From Bacteroidota bacterium (lineage in GTDB: Bacteria; Bacteroidota; Bacteroidia; Chitinophagales; Saprospiraceae), in assembly GCA_024280135.1 (NCBI GenBank), contig JAJRQS010000186.1:1-7703 (forward strand): DNA of 7,703 nucleotides, given 5' to 3'. The notes beneath the pieces are model-generated. The model did not search any database and was not told the DNA's origin. It worked only from the letters and a program-made list of their open reading frames with translations. A program made the translations under genes and the position numbers. This document shows, in pieces, positions 1 through 6,831 of this stretch. Within the stretch, counting starts at the first letter, position 1, and each line of letters begins with the position of its first letter.

Positions 1-476
1 ATTTGAGTTTTTATATTATTAATGATGTGGTGGCGAACAGCTTCTTCTAGTTTTTTGTCATCGTAATAATTAATATTTTTACCATCTTTTATAAACCCTA
101 GATGACTGACAGCCGTTATGTAAATTTTTTGGTAAAAGGGCTTAGGACCACCAGCTTTTTCGATTACCTCATTGATAAAAGTGGCAGATAATTCTTTTCT
201 TTTGTCAAAGGAATTTTTAATGCCGCAAGTTTTTTCTAGGTGATAAGCATCTGTAAATCCTATTCCTGTAAGTCCAGAACCAAAACGTCCTGGATTGATT
301 CCAAATAGAAATATACGCTCTTCCGTGTCATTGAAAAACTTACTATAAAAAGCTGTTACCGCATCTTTAGTAGCTTTTTCGTCGTAAGGAAAAATCAACT
401 CGAAACCTTTCGGCAGATCCCAATCTGGCCGAAAGGTTTCGGTGTAGTCAATTACTTGTTGTCCAAATGTTTTCAT
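1..476 (-). CDS. SMUG2-type (DUF4918) uracil-DNA glycosylase family protein, partial
   Basis: The first 158 residues of this protein are present and the C-terminus lies beyond the left edge. Its residues match the SMUG2/DUF4918 branch of the uracil-DNA glycosylase superfamily: a GINPGRFGSG loop at about residues 59-68 (equivalent to the active-site motif that holds the water-activating residue), followed by TGIGFTD, then a GGPKPFYQKIYI segment at about 109-120 and a LGFIKDGKNINYYDD segment at about 126-140. Members of this superfamily excise uracil or damaged pyrimidines to start base excision repair in the cytoplasm; the exact substrate of SMUG2 members is not known to me. The second active-site motif, near the C-terminus, is outside the window. 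The ATG overlaps the stop codon of the upstream lipoprotein gene by one base (TAATG), so translation is probably coupled. Family assignment is fairly sure from the motifs; activity is inferred. Confidence 0.85.
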   Translation of the reverse strand, partial: MKTFGQQVIDYTETFRPDWDLPKGFELIFPYDEKATKDAVTAFYSKFFNDTEERIFLFGINPGRFGSGLTGIGFTDAYHLEKTCGIKNSFDKRKELSATFINEVIEKAGGPKPFYQKIYITAVSHLGFIKDGKNINYYDDKKLEEAVRHHIINNIKTQ

Positions 477-1660
477 TAGTTTTCTAACAGGCTTACATTA
501 TCACAAATCATGTCTTTAATCCTGGGCGCCAATGAAGCTGCTGCTCTTATTAACATTTCTTCATCACTCGGAAAAGGTGTCGGTCTATTGCCTAGCATTC
601 TTCTGGTCTGAGAAGTTAATGCATCCCGATTACCTTCAAATCGCATTGCCTTATTGCTAAAAATAGCTTCTGCACTGACTTGACGACTCATGAGCCTGTC
701 ATTCGTTTTGGTATTGATGACATCCACGAAGGCGGTTAGTGTCGTTGCTTTAAACTGTTCAGAAGTAAATACATCGGCGCGAATGGTCGCATACCGCATT
801 ATTTTTATATCATTCCCAGAAGTATCTTTTTGGACATTCCCGTTTGCATCTAAGGCATAGTCAAAACCATCTTCAACTTCTTTTTCTTCTATAAAATGAT
901 CATTGCGTATTTGTTCTGGAGTACCAGCCACATTAGTGAGTCTGATTATTACTTTGTAGTCATACTTCCTGGATTTTGGATTTAAATCAAATTTTGTCCA
1001 AAAAGTATTCATGTCACTTGGGTACATTCTAAGGACTTCATTTTTAAATCTCGCAGGGAGTAGTGCATTTGTCTCATTACTCATACCGATGATGGCATAG
1101 GTCGTCCCTAATTTATGCGCTTCATTCATTAAATTAGAAACATCTTTGTAGGAATTATAATACCTCTTAGTGGCATCAAAATTTGCGTGAGCTCTTCTTG
1201 CTGCTCGTCGGTCTCCTTTTTGCGCAAGCTCCATTTCATGCATCCCTTCGTTGTAATATTGCTCAGCGGCTTTTTTCTTAGATTGTTGCATCATTTCCTT
1301 TACAGGATAGAACTTAAAGCTTGCTTCTCGATTTTCTTTTTTAATATAAAGCGGTAAATAAGGTTTCAAAGCTTGCTGTCTATTATAAATAGTTTTGCTT
1401 ATACTATTCACCCTGTCCCATTTTTTCTTGTCGTCATCATCAAGTAAAACTTGCAGTTGATTGTAATCTCGGTTGTTGACGATGGCAAAAGCTTTTTCCA
1501 AGACAATCACATCCTTATCTCGAACTTTTCGCTTACGCAAATTCTTAATCGCTTTTTTGACGGCAGCTTCCATTCTCCCTCTTTTGTATAATCTTCTTGG
1601 AGAACTACAACTTGCAACTAAAAGCAGTGTGACGGCGGTATAAAGAAATAGATTTTTCAT
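476..1660 (-). CDS. TPR-like lipoprotein of unknown function
   Basis: This encodes a 394-residue exported protein whose family I do not recognise. It begins MKNLFLYTAV and has a hydrophobic stretch ending in the lipobox VASC, so Cys18 is the likely lipidated residue after SPII cleavage. The frame stays open upstream to 1795, but those 45 residues would bury the signal peptide, so the start at 1660 is preferred. Residues 20-130 are rich in Lys/Arg and look helical. Residues 131-186 have the spacing of TPR-like helix pairs (AAEQYYNEG, ANFDATKRYY, YKDVSNLMNEA). The rest, about 187-394, looks like beta strands and loops, with a conserved-looking FWTKFDLNPKSRKYDY patch at about 220-235. It probably sits on the periplasmic side of a membrane as a scaffold or envelope component; this is inference. 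It is translated just before, and overlaps by one base, the glycosylase gene. No convincing promoter was found upstream. Confidence 0.85.
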   Translation of the reverse strand: MKNLFLYTAVTLLLVASCSSPRRLYKRGRMEAAVKKAIKNLRKRKVRDKDVIVLEKAFAIVNNRDYNQLQVLLDDDDKKKWDRVNSISKTIYNRQQALKPYLPLYIKKENREASFKFYPVKEMMQQSKKKAAEQYYNEGMHEMELAQKGDRRAARRAHANFDATKRYYNSYKDVSNLMNEAHKLGTTYAIIGMSNETNALLPARFKNEVLRMYPSDMNTFWTKFDLNPKSRKYDYKVIIRLTNVAGTPEQIRNDHFIEEKEVEDGFDYALDANGNVQKDTSGNDIKIMRYATIRADVFTSEQFKATTLTAFVDVINTKTNDRLMSRQVSAEAIFSNKAMRFEGNRDALTSQTRRMLGNRPTPFPSDEEMLIRAAASLAPRIKDMICDNVSLLEN

Positions 1661-1891
1661 GACAATGGTTTTTATGAAAAATAGGGTTTTGTTTTGGTAA
1701 GAATTTCTTCTTGTCTCAAAGATGGTGAAAATATCAGAGACTATTGTTGTTTGTCTGTTAACCGCTATCTGTTTTATGTTAATTAAACAAGCCAAATGTT
1801 AAATAATGATAAAACTTTGTTAAATTTAGATCCTCTCATTGCTAAACTCGTAGCCTGAGGTTTCTGAACCGAATATCTTCAACTAAAGGGA

Positions 1892-1936
1892 ACTAATCCT
1901 ATAGCAAGCTATCGGAAGGCGATACCACAAATTAGT
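1892..1936. repeat. foldable REP-like segment
   Basis: The outer arms ACTAAT (1892-1897) and ATTAGT (1931-1936) are perfect reverse complements. Inside lie two mutually exclusive small hairpins: ATAGC-AA-GCTAT (1901-1912) and TATCG-GAAGG-CGATA (1910-1924), which share TAT at 1910-1912. The segment is markedly more structured than the AT-rich DNA around it. Short intergenic palindromes containing GCTATCGG are, as I recall, frequent in Bacteroidota genomes, so a dispersed REP-type repeat is the first guess; a regulatory RNA leader is less likely because the promoter lies downstream of it. Only one copy is visible here, so repetitiveness is unproven. Confidence 0.4.
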
Positions 1937-1946
1937 GCATGATGCA
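1936..1946. promoter_or_regulatory. 11-bp palindrome, possible operator
   Basis: TGCATGATGCA is a perfect 5-bp inverted repeat around one central base. It ends four bases before the -33 element of the promoter for the nuclease fusion gene, which is a usual place for an activator or repressor site. An SOS-type or other damage regulator would make sense for a repair gene, but the sequence does not match any operator I can name, and a chance palindrome of this size is possible. Confidence 0.3.
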
Positions 1947-1950
1947 ATTA

Positions 1951-1982
1951 TTTGGTTATGCTCTATAGAAAATGTATCTTTG
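1951..1982 (+). promoter_or_regulatory. Bacteroidota-type promoter for the exonuclease/GIY-YIG gene
   Basis: TTTG at 1951-1954 and TATCTTTG at 1975-1982 fit the Bacteroidota housekeeping sigma consensus (-33 TTTG or TTG, -7 TAnnTTTG), with 20 bp between them. Transcription would start near 1988-1990, leaving a leader of roughly 15 nt before the GTG start at 2005. The leader has no Shine-Dalgarno sequence but is A-rich, as is usual in this phylum. Confidence 0.75.
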
Positions 1983-2004
1983 CAAAAATAAAATATCAAA
2001 GTAA

Positions 2005-3414
2005 GTGCCTGAGAATACCTTATATGCTATAGTAGATCTTGAAACAACAGGTACTTCTGCTCGGAATGGGCGGATAACAGAAGTTGGTGTAGTTCTGTTT
2101 GATGGCGAAAAAATTATTGACCAGTTCAGTTCTTTAATTAATCCTGAACGATCCATTCCTTGGGAAATAACCCGAATTACGGGCATTTCCAACGAAATGG
2201 TACAGTCCGCCCCAAAGTTTTATGAAGTGGCAAAGAAGATAGTTGAATTGACACAAGGAGCAATCTTTGTCGCCCACAATGTAGGTTTTGATTATGGTTT
2301 TCTCCGTAAGGAGTTTGGCGCATTAGGCTTTACGTTTTCGCGCAAGCAACTCTGTACAGTGCGTCTGATGCGGAAAGTGTTCCCAGGATTTCGTTCTTAT
2401 AGTCTTGGTAATCTCATCAAGCGTTTTGGTATTGAGGTTGAAAATAGACACAGAGCCTTGGATGATGCCTTAGCGACGACAGAGCTTTTGAAGCGTGCCT
2501 TGCGGAAAAATGAAGGCGAAGAAGAATTGAATTTACTAGTGAATGAAGGGATTCGGTCATCGAATCTCCCAAAGCAGATTGATCTGGAATTTTTACATTC
2601 AATTCCGGATGAAACGGGTGTGTATTACATGCATGATATGGAAGGGGATGTCATTTATGTGGGCAAAGCCTTGAATATTCGCAAACGCATCATGCAGCAC
2701 TTTGCAGACAAAACGACTAAGGGCAACCTTATCCATGAATATGTGGCGGATATTACTTGGGAAATTATGGGTAGTGAATTAGCTGCCTTACTTCACGAAT
2801 CTGCTGAAATAAAACGAATACAACCTAAGTTGAATAGAGCTTTGCGAAGAAGACTCTTGCCTTTTGTTATTTGGTCATACGTAGATGAACATGGATATAT
2901 TTGCTTTGAGTCAGGTAAAATGACTCGAACCGAAGCCAAAAAGAAAAAGTATAAATTACTTGCTGACTTTCCCAAGAAAGCAAATGCTCGAAATCGTATG
3001 CGGCAAGCAGCTACGGAGTTCAATCTTTGTCTCAGGCTTTCTGGAATTGAAAAAGTGCAAAAACCTTGTTTTAATTTTCATATTAAAACTTGTCATGGGG
3101 CTTGTATCCAAAAAGAAGACACAGAAAAGTATAACGACCGTGCTGAAGACGCTATGGCCTATCTAAGCCGTATCAGTACAGAAACATTTGTCGTGATAGA
3201 TAAGGGCCGGACACCAGACGAAAAGCTTGTAGTTTTAGTCGAAGACGGTGATTATCAAGGCTTTGGATATGTGAGTGAAGACGAAAATATGAACAATGAC
3301 TTAGATTCTATTCGTGATATTATCACACCTTCCTATCATCATCAAGATAGTATTTTAATCATCAGACGATGGTTAAAAGGACGAGAGGGAAAAGTGCATA
3401 AAATTACGCAATGA
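2005..3414 (+). CDS. DnaQ-like DEDDh exonuclease fused to a UvrC/Cho-like GIY-YIG nuclease
   Basis: This is a 469-residue DNA-repair fusion. Residues 8-165 are a DnaQ-type 3'-5' exonuclease with all five DEDDh residues: D11 and E13 in IVDLETTG, D96 in HNVGFD, and H149 and D154 in HRALDDA. Residues 195-280 are a GIY-YIG nuclease like the N-terminal domain of UvrC or Cho: GVY 205-207, YVG 218-220, R226 and the metal-binding E265. C342, C355, C363 and C367 reproduce the cysteine spacing of the UvrC [4Fe-4S] site. The UvrB-binding UVR motif, the C-terminal RNase H-like nuclease and the helix-hairpin-helix of UvrC are absent; the last 90 or so residues resemble nothing I know. Fusions of this kind are known in Actinobacteria and Bacteroidota. 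The GTG start is forced by an in-frame TAA directly before it, and the exonuclease motif begins only a few residues in. The likely role is incision plus trimming of damaged DNA. It converges on the next gene with a 15-nt gap. Confidence 0.93.
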   Translation: MPENTLYAIVDLETTGTSARNGRITEVGVVLFDGEKIIDQFSSLINPERSIPWEITRITGISNEMVQSAPKFYEVAKKIVELTQGAIFVAHNVGFDYGFLRKEFGALGFTFSRKQLCTVRLMRKVFPGFRSYSLGNLIKRFGIEVENRHRALDDALATTELLKRALRKNEGEEELNLLVNEGIRSSNLPKQIDLEFLHSIPDETGVYYMHDMEGDVIYVGKALNIRKRIMQHFADKTTKGNLIHEYVADITWEIMGSELAALLHESAEIKRIQPKLNRALRRRLLPFVIWSYVDEHGYICFESGKMTRTEAKKKKYKLLADFPKKANARNRMRQAATEFNLCLRLSGIEKVQKPCFNFHIKTCHGACIQKEDTEKYNDRAEDAMAYLSRISTETFVVIDKGRTPDEKLVVLVEDGDYQGFGYVSEDENMNNDLDSIRDIITPSYHHQDSILIIRRWLKGREGKVHKITQ

Positions 3415-3429
3415 AATAATAGGTAGCGA

Positions 3430-4209
3430 TCAATCCAGCCCAGCAGCAATTAACTCGGCCAAATCCAAAACCGTCACTTTGTCCTGTGCATTTTTTTCTT
3501 TAATGCCATCTTCTATCATAGTGATGCAAAAAGGACAATTGGCCGCAACGATGTCCGCCTTTGTTGCCAATGCCTCTTCAGCTCTTTCCGTGTTGATTCT
3601 TTTGTCGCCGGGTTCATCTTCTTTAAACATTTGGGCCCCTCCTGCACCACAACAAAGCCCATCAGACTTACAACGCTTCATTTCTATAATATCCGTATTG
3701 AGTTCCAACAAAACAGAACGGGGTGCTTCATAGATATCATTACCTCTACCGATGTAGCAAGAGTCATGATAGGTTATTTTCTTTCCCTTGATCGTGCCAT
3801 CAGGGGTGATTCGGATCTTACCTGTTTTAATTAATTCTTCTAAATATTGAGAATGATGCATGATTTTAAACTCGCCACCCAATGCTGGATATTCATTCTT
3901 AAAAGTATTGAAACAATGCGGACAGGTCGTCACGATTCTTTTGAATGTATAATTTTTCAAAGTTTCAATGTTCATCATGGCAGACATTTGAAATAAAAAT
4001 TCATTACCCGCTCTTCTAGCTGGATCTCCCGTGCATCTTTCTTCGTTGCCTAAAATAGCAAAATCAATCTTTGCGGTGTTTAATATTTTTACAAAAGCTT
4101 TGGTCACTTTGATTGCTCTAGCATCAAAACTACCTGCACATCCTACCCAAAAAAGTATTTCTGGTGACTTGCCTTCTGCCGCTAATTGGGCCATTGTTTT
4201 AACTTCCAT
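3430..4209 (-). CDS. CCG-domain (heterodisulfide reductase B/GlpC-like) Fe-S protein
   Basis: This is a 259-residue soluble electron-transfer protein with two cysteine-rich CCG domains. The first has C24 (WVGCAG), C59 and C96-x-x-C99; the second has C151 (DSCYIGR), C186-C187 (CCGAGG) and C225-x-x-C228. In HdrB, CCG domains bind non-cubane [4Fe-4S] clusters. Here the first domain reads C-T (ERCTGDPARR) where a full motif has C-C, so it may bind zinc or a different cluster; in my recollection CTGDPARR is usual in this branch, so this is not damage. The start is 20 nt after the stop of the upstream membrane partner, so both are one operon. HdrB/GlpC-type proteins hand electrons between flavoproteins or thiol-disulfide substrates and a membrane ferredoxin subunit. 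The physiological substrate cannot be read from the sequence. Confidence 0.9.
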   Translation of the reverse strand: MEVKTMAQLAAEGKSPEILFWVGCAGSFDARAIKVTKAFVKILNTAKIDFAILGNEERCTGDPARRAGNEFLFQMSAMMNIETLKNYTFKRIVTTCPHCFNTFKNEYPALGGEFKIMHHSQYLEELIKTGKIRITPDGTIKGKKITYHDSCYIGRGNDIYEAPRSVLLELNTDIIEMKRCKSDGLCCGAGGAQMFKEDEPGDKRINTERAEEALATKADIVAANCPFCITMIEDGIKEKNAQDKVTVLDLAELIAAGLD

Positions 4210-4229
4210 TTCCTACTTAATTTTTAATT

Positions 4230-5585
4230 TTAATCCTTTGTCCAAGCATCTCTATCTGTACTCAATTGCCATACTGCTCCTGCATTTTCAATGGCATTAA
4301 ACATGGGCATCCAATCTGATGGCCCCGCCGAATTGGTTAATAAATCATAACGTCTCAATTGAACAATAATGTCTAAAGGACTAATACTTACGGGGCAAGC
4401 TTCTACACAGGCATTACAGGTTGTGCAAGCAAATAACTCTTCTTTTGTGATGGAATCAAATAGTGATTTTCCGTCATCATAGTTTTCTTTCGATAAAACG
4501 ACACCATCCGTTTTTTTGGCTGCCGCAATGCAGTCCGTTTTATTGTCTGTAATGTTTTTACCCACTAATTCCATGCGGTCTCGAACGTCCATCATGATCT
4601 TACGTGGGCTTAATTTTTTACCGGTAATATTGGCTGGACAAGCTTCTGTACATCGGCCACATTCTGTACATGTGTATGCATTCAATAGGTTGAGCTCCGT
4701 TAAGTCGAATATATCTTTTGCTCCAAATTCGGGTAGGTCAGACATATCTGCATTGGGATCTGGCTCCTCTAAGCCCAACATGATTTTGACTTCAGTAGTC
4801 ACTTCGTCCATATTATCAATTTCTCCTTTTGGCGTAAGCCGACCATAGAAAACATTTGGAAAGGCTAAGAATACATGCAGATGTTTGGAGATTGGCAAGT
4901 AATTCAAAAAGCCTAAGACAACTAAGAAATGCATCCACCAGCCAGTTCTTTCAACAAACATTAATGCGCCATCAGATAGCCCTCCAAACAAGGCAGGTCC
5001 CAACCAACTCGTTACGGCAAAAGAACCTGTTTGAGTATAGTGTTCTACGCCCCGAGATTGCAATACGGTGTCTGCCCCATTCATCATGAATATCCCGATG
5101 ACCAGCGCCAATTCTAAGTACAAAATAATATTACCGTCTAACTTGGGCCAGCCTTTCATTTCGGGTTTGTGAAAACGAGGAATCTTTAAGAGGTTACGCC
5201 TTGATAAAAAGATAAGTGTTGCCACAAATGCCAATAAAGAAAGCACTTCAATTAAACTAATTGCAAAAGTATATAGCCCACCAAAGATAGCTGCAAAAGG
5301 CCGATGTGTGCCCAAAAAGCCATCTACGAATATTTCTACCAACTCAATTTGAGTAATAATAAATGCCGAATAAATAAAGAAATGGAAAAGTCCTGGAATC
5401 CATTTTTTAAACATTTTCTTTTGCCCCAAGGCAATCAAAACCACATTTTTCCAACGTTGACTTTTATCACCAGTGACTTTGATTTCTTTTCCTAGGTGAA
5501 TGTTTTTCCATATCCGATTGTACTGCTTGTAGGCATACCAAAAGGCTACAAAAGTAACAAGTGCAAAAATGATTTGTGGTAACAT
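4230..5585 (-). CDS. membrane-anchored dicluster ferredoxin (HdrE/NarI-like plus HdrC-like)
   Basis: This is a 451-residue inner-membrane redox protein. The N-terminal half has about six hydrophobic segments (roughly residues 2-19, 63-82, 98-126, 152-169, 188-210 and 216-232), with histidines at 68, 219, 235 and 237 that could ligate b-type haem as in NarI/HdrE-like subunits. The C-terminal half is cytoplasmic with two [4Fe-4S] ferredoxin motifs: C306-x2-C309-x2-C312-x3-C316-P and C387-x2-C390-x2-C393-x3-C397-P, about 70 residues apart as in HdrC. It probably exchanges electrons between the menaquinone pool and the downstream CCG protein. The fusion of the HdrE- and HdrC-like parts in one chain is common in bacteria. 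It is the first gene of a two-gene operon. No Shine-Dalgarno and no good promoter is visible in the 94-nt gap from the TlpA gene, so it may be partly read through from there. The electron donor is not encoded in this window. Confidence 0.9.
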   Translation of the reverse strand: MLPQIIFALVTFVAFWYAYKQYNRIWKNIHLGKEIKVTGDKSQRWKNVVLIALGQKKMFKKWIPGLFHFFIYSAFIITQIELVEIFVDGFLGTHRPFAAIFGGLYTFAISLIEVLSLLAFVATLIFLSRRNLLKIPRFHKPEMKGWPKLDGNIILYLELALVIGIFMMNGADTVLQSRGVEHYTQTGSFAVTSWLGPALFGGLSDGALMFVERTGWWMHFLVVLGFLNYLPISKHLHVFLAFPNVFYGRLTPKGEIDNMDEVTTEVKIMLGLEEPDPNADMSDLPEFGAKDIFDLTELNLLNAYTCTECGRCTEACPANITGKKLSPRKIMMDVRDRMELVGKNITDNKTDCIAAAKKTDGVVLSKENYDDGKSLFDSITKEELFACTTCNACVEACPVSISPLDIIVQLRRYDLLTNSAGPSDWMPMFNAIENAGAVWQLSTDRDAWTKD

Positions 5586-5648
5586 CTGGTTTTACATTAG
5601 TTGAATGGGCAAGGTAGTGACTATCAAGCAATTAGACAAATACTAGTG

Positions 5649-5665
5649 ATAATAAGTGTTATTAT
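5649..5665. other. AT-only hairpin between the TlpA gene and the redox operon
   Basis: ATAATAA-GTG-TTATTAT is a perfect 7-bp inverted repeat with a 3-nt centre, 15 nt past the stop of the TlpA-like gene. It lacks G/C pairs in the stem and a T-run after it, so it is a poor intrinsic terminator. It might be an operator or a weak mRNA-stabilising structure, or chance in AT-rich DNA. Confidence 0.25.
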
Positions 5666-5679
5666 TTCTAAATAAGGAG

Positions 5680-6711
5680 TTATTTCAGTAGCTTAGTTAG
5701 GAATTCAGCTGTTTTAGGTTCTGAAGGACGGCTCATGTTAGCATCAATGACATTTCCTTTTGGATCAAGTAAAATAAAGCGAGGAATAAATCGTATTTGA
5801 TACGCCTTCGCAAATCCTTTTCTCCAGGAGTCATTTGCAATTAATTGAATGCCAGTCATTTGCTTTTCGGATATCATATTGCGCCATGTATCATAATCTT
5901 CCTTCTTGTCGGTAGAAATACTAACAAAAGCAATGTTCTTGTTTCTAAATTGTTCTTCCAATGTCTTCAAGTGAGGTATTTCTGCCTTGCAGGGACCACA
6001 CCAAGTAGCCCAAGCATCGATGTAAACATATTTACCTTTCAAATCTGACAAAGAAGTTGTACCCCCTTTATAGTTCTCGAAATCGGTGAAGGTAGGAGAG
6101 GGTTTACCGACCATTTCTTTCATATCAGTGTTGAAAGCTTGATTATCTTTATAGTATTTTAAATTCTCGGTTTTGCTCTTTTCTATGGATTTTTTTTCAC
6201 TTTTAATTAGGGCTGGATCAAGACCTTTTGCTTCCGCTAAAAAAGCAGTTTGTTTCTGACTGATTTCTTCGAGAGAAGTTTTAAACTCTGCTTCATCGAG
6301 ATTGAATAAGTCTTCTGACATTAATGATTCCGACAGAAGCATTTTGGCCGCAAGGTAGTTGTTATTAGAAGCTCCTTTACCTTCATACTTGATGGTTTCA
6401 TCAAATTCATCTGTATTTAATGTGAGGCTAATGTCGTCTCCTTTTTTTAGAAATAATTCTGTCATTTCATTGCCATCGCTAAACATCAATTTCACGCCAT
6501 CTTCTGGGATGTGCAATGTATCCGAAAAACTGCCGTCTGCATTTATTTTGAGCACTTTTGAATAATCTCCATTTCTAGAAAAAATCTCACCATCTTTGCC
6601 AAGATGATTGGTTATCTTTCCAGAAAAAGTAACGTAGTCCTTTGGGGGCGTTTCTTTGCAGGAAAAAATGAATGAAATTAGGAGTACAAATAAAAATAAT
6701 GGGTATTTCAT
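5680..6711 (-). CDS. TlpA-like thiol-disulfide oxidoreductase lipoprotein
   Basis: This is a 343-residue periplasmic-side thioredoxin-fold protein. It has an SPII signal peptide with a hydrophobic stretch ending FIFSC (Cys18 likely lipidated), a beta-rich N-terminal domain at about 26-110 (YVTFSGKITNH and following, resembling DUF4369), a charged helical linker at about 115-195, and a TlpA/ResA-type thioredoxin domain at about 200-343. That domain carries AWATWCGPC with C238 and C241, the GKYVYIDAWAT strand before it and the cis-proline P310 in FIPRF. Such proteins reduce disulfides in cytochrome c maturation or in other envelope proteins, with electrons usually supplied by a DsbD/CcdA-like membrane protein; none is in view. 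An alternative TTG start at 6729 is rejected because it lies inside the -7 box and would put six polar residues before the signal peptide. It is probably a single-gene unit. Confidence 0.93.
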   Translation of the reverse strand: MKYPLFLFVLLISFIFSCKETPPKDYVTFSGKITNHLGKDGEIFSRNGDYSKVLKINADGSFSDTLHIPEDGVKLMFSDGNEMTELFLKKGDDISLTLNTDEFDETIKYEGKGASNNNYLAAKMLLSESLMSEDLFNLDEAEFKTSLEEISQKQTAFLAEAKGLDPALIKSEKKSIEKSKTENLKYYKDNQAFNTDMKEMVGKPSPTFTDFENYKGGTTSLSDLKGKYVYIDAWATWCGPCKAEIPHLKTLEEQFRNKNIAFVSISTDKKEDYDTWRNMISEKQMTGIQLIANDSWRKGFAKAYQIRFIPRFILLDPKGNVIDANMSRPSEPKTAEFLTKLLK

Positions 6712-6726
6712 GACTGTTGATTTTTT

Positions 6727-6734
6727 CAAAGATA
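6727..6734 (-). promoter_or_regulatory. -7 promoter box of the TlpA-like gene
   Basis: Read on the minus strand this is TATCTTTG, an exact TAnnTTTG match and identical to the box at 1975-1982. The start of transcription would be near 6720, only about 9 nt before the ATG at 6711, so the message would be nearly leaderless. The -33 element is weak: the best TTTA lies 23 bp upstream (6758-6761) instead of the usual 19-21. Confidence 0.6.
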
Positions 6735-6831
6735 CAAAAAATCTTTATAACATTCCGTAAACCACGGTATCCCCAGATTTAGCAGGTTTCCTGATAATTT
6801 CAAAACATTGTATTGATAATTGGTAAATTGG

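Larger units (their letters stand above)
1661..2004. other. divergent intergenic region, 344 bp
   Basis: This gap separates two divergently transcribed genes and holds no credible coding sequence. The left half (1661-1860) is AT-rich with no clear signal; the best -7-like string for the leftward gene, CATCTTTG read on the minus strand at 1717-1724, has a mismatch in the first base and no -33 partner. The right half contains a small GGTT/AACC hairpin (1859-1870), a foldable 45-nt segment (1892-1936), an 11-bp palindrome (1936-1946) and a rightward promoter (1951-1982), listed separately. Confidence 0.8.

Noticed and set aside
1661..1795. N-terminal extension of the lipoprotein by 45 residues to an upstream ATG
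   Set aside because: It would place a polar stretch in front of a complete SPII signal peptide with lipobox; the start at 1660 is far more plausible.
1956..2192. Open frame on the minus strand across the start of the exonuclease gene
   Set aside because: It covers the promoter and the DEDDh motif region of a confident gene and has no family resemblance.
3415..3429. Bidirectional terminator between the convergent nuclease and CCG genes
   Set aside because: The 15-nt gap and its flanks contain no stem-loop or T-run.
4516..4848. Open frame on the plus strand inside the membrane ferredoxin gene
   Set aside because: It is antisense to clear ferredoxin motifs, has low-complexity Ser-rich composition, and resembles no known protein.
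5637..5645. Possible -7 box (TAGTATTTG on the minus strand) for the redox operon
   Set aside because: It has three bases instead of two between TA and TTTG and no -33 element at the right distance.
6712..6729. TTG start adding six residues to the TlpA-like protein
   Set aside because: The TTG lies within the -7 promoter box, so it should not be transcribed, and the extension is polar.
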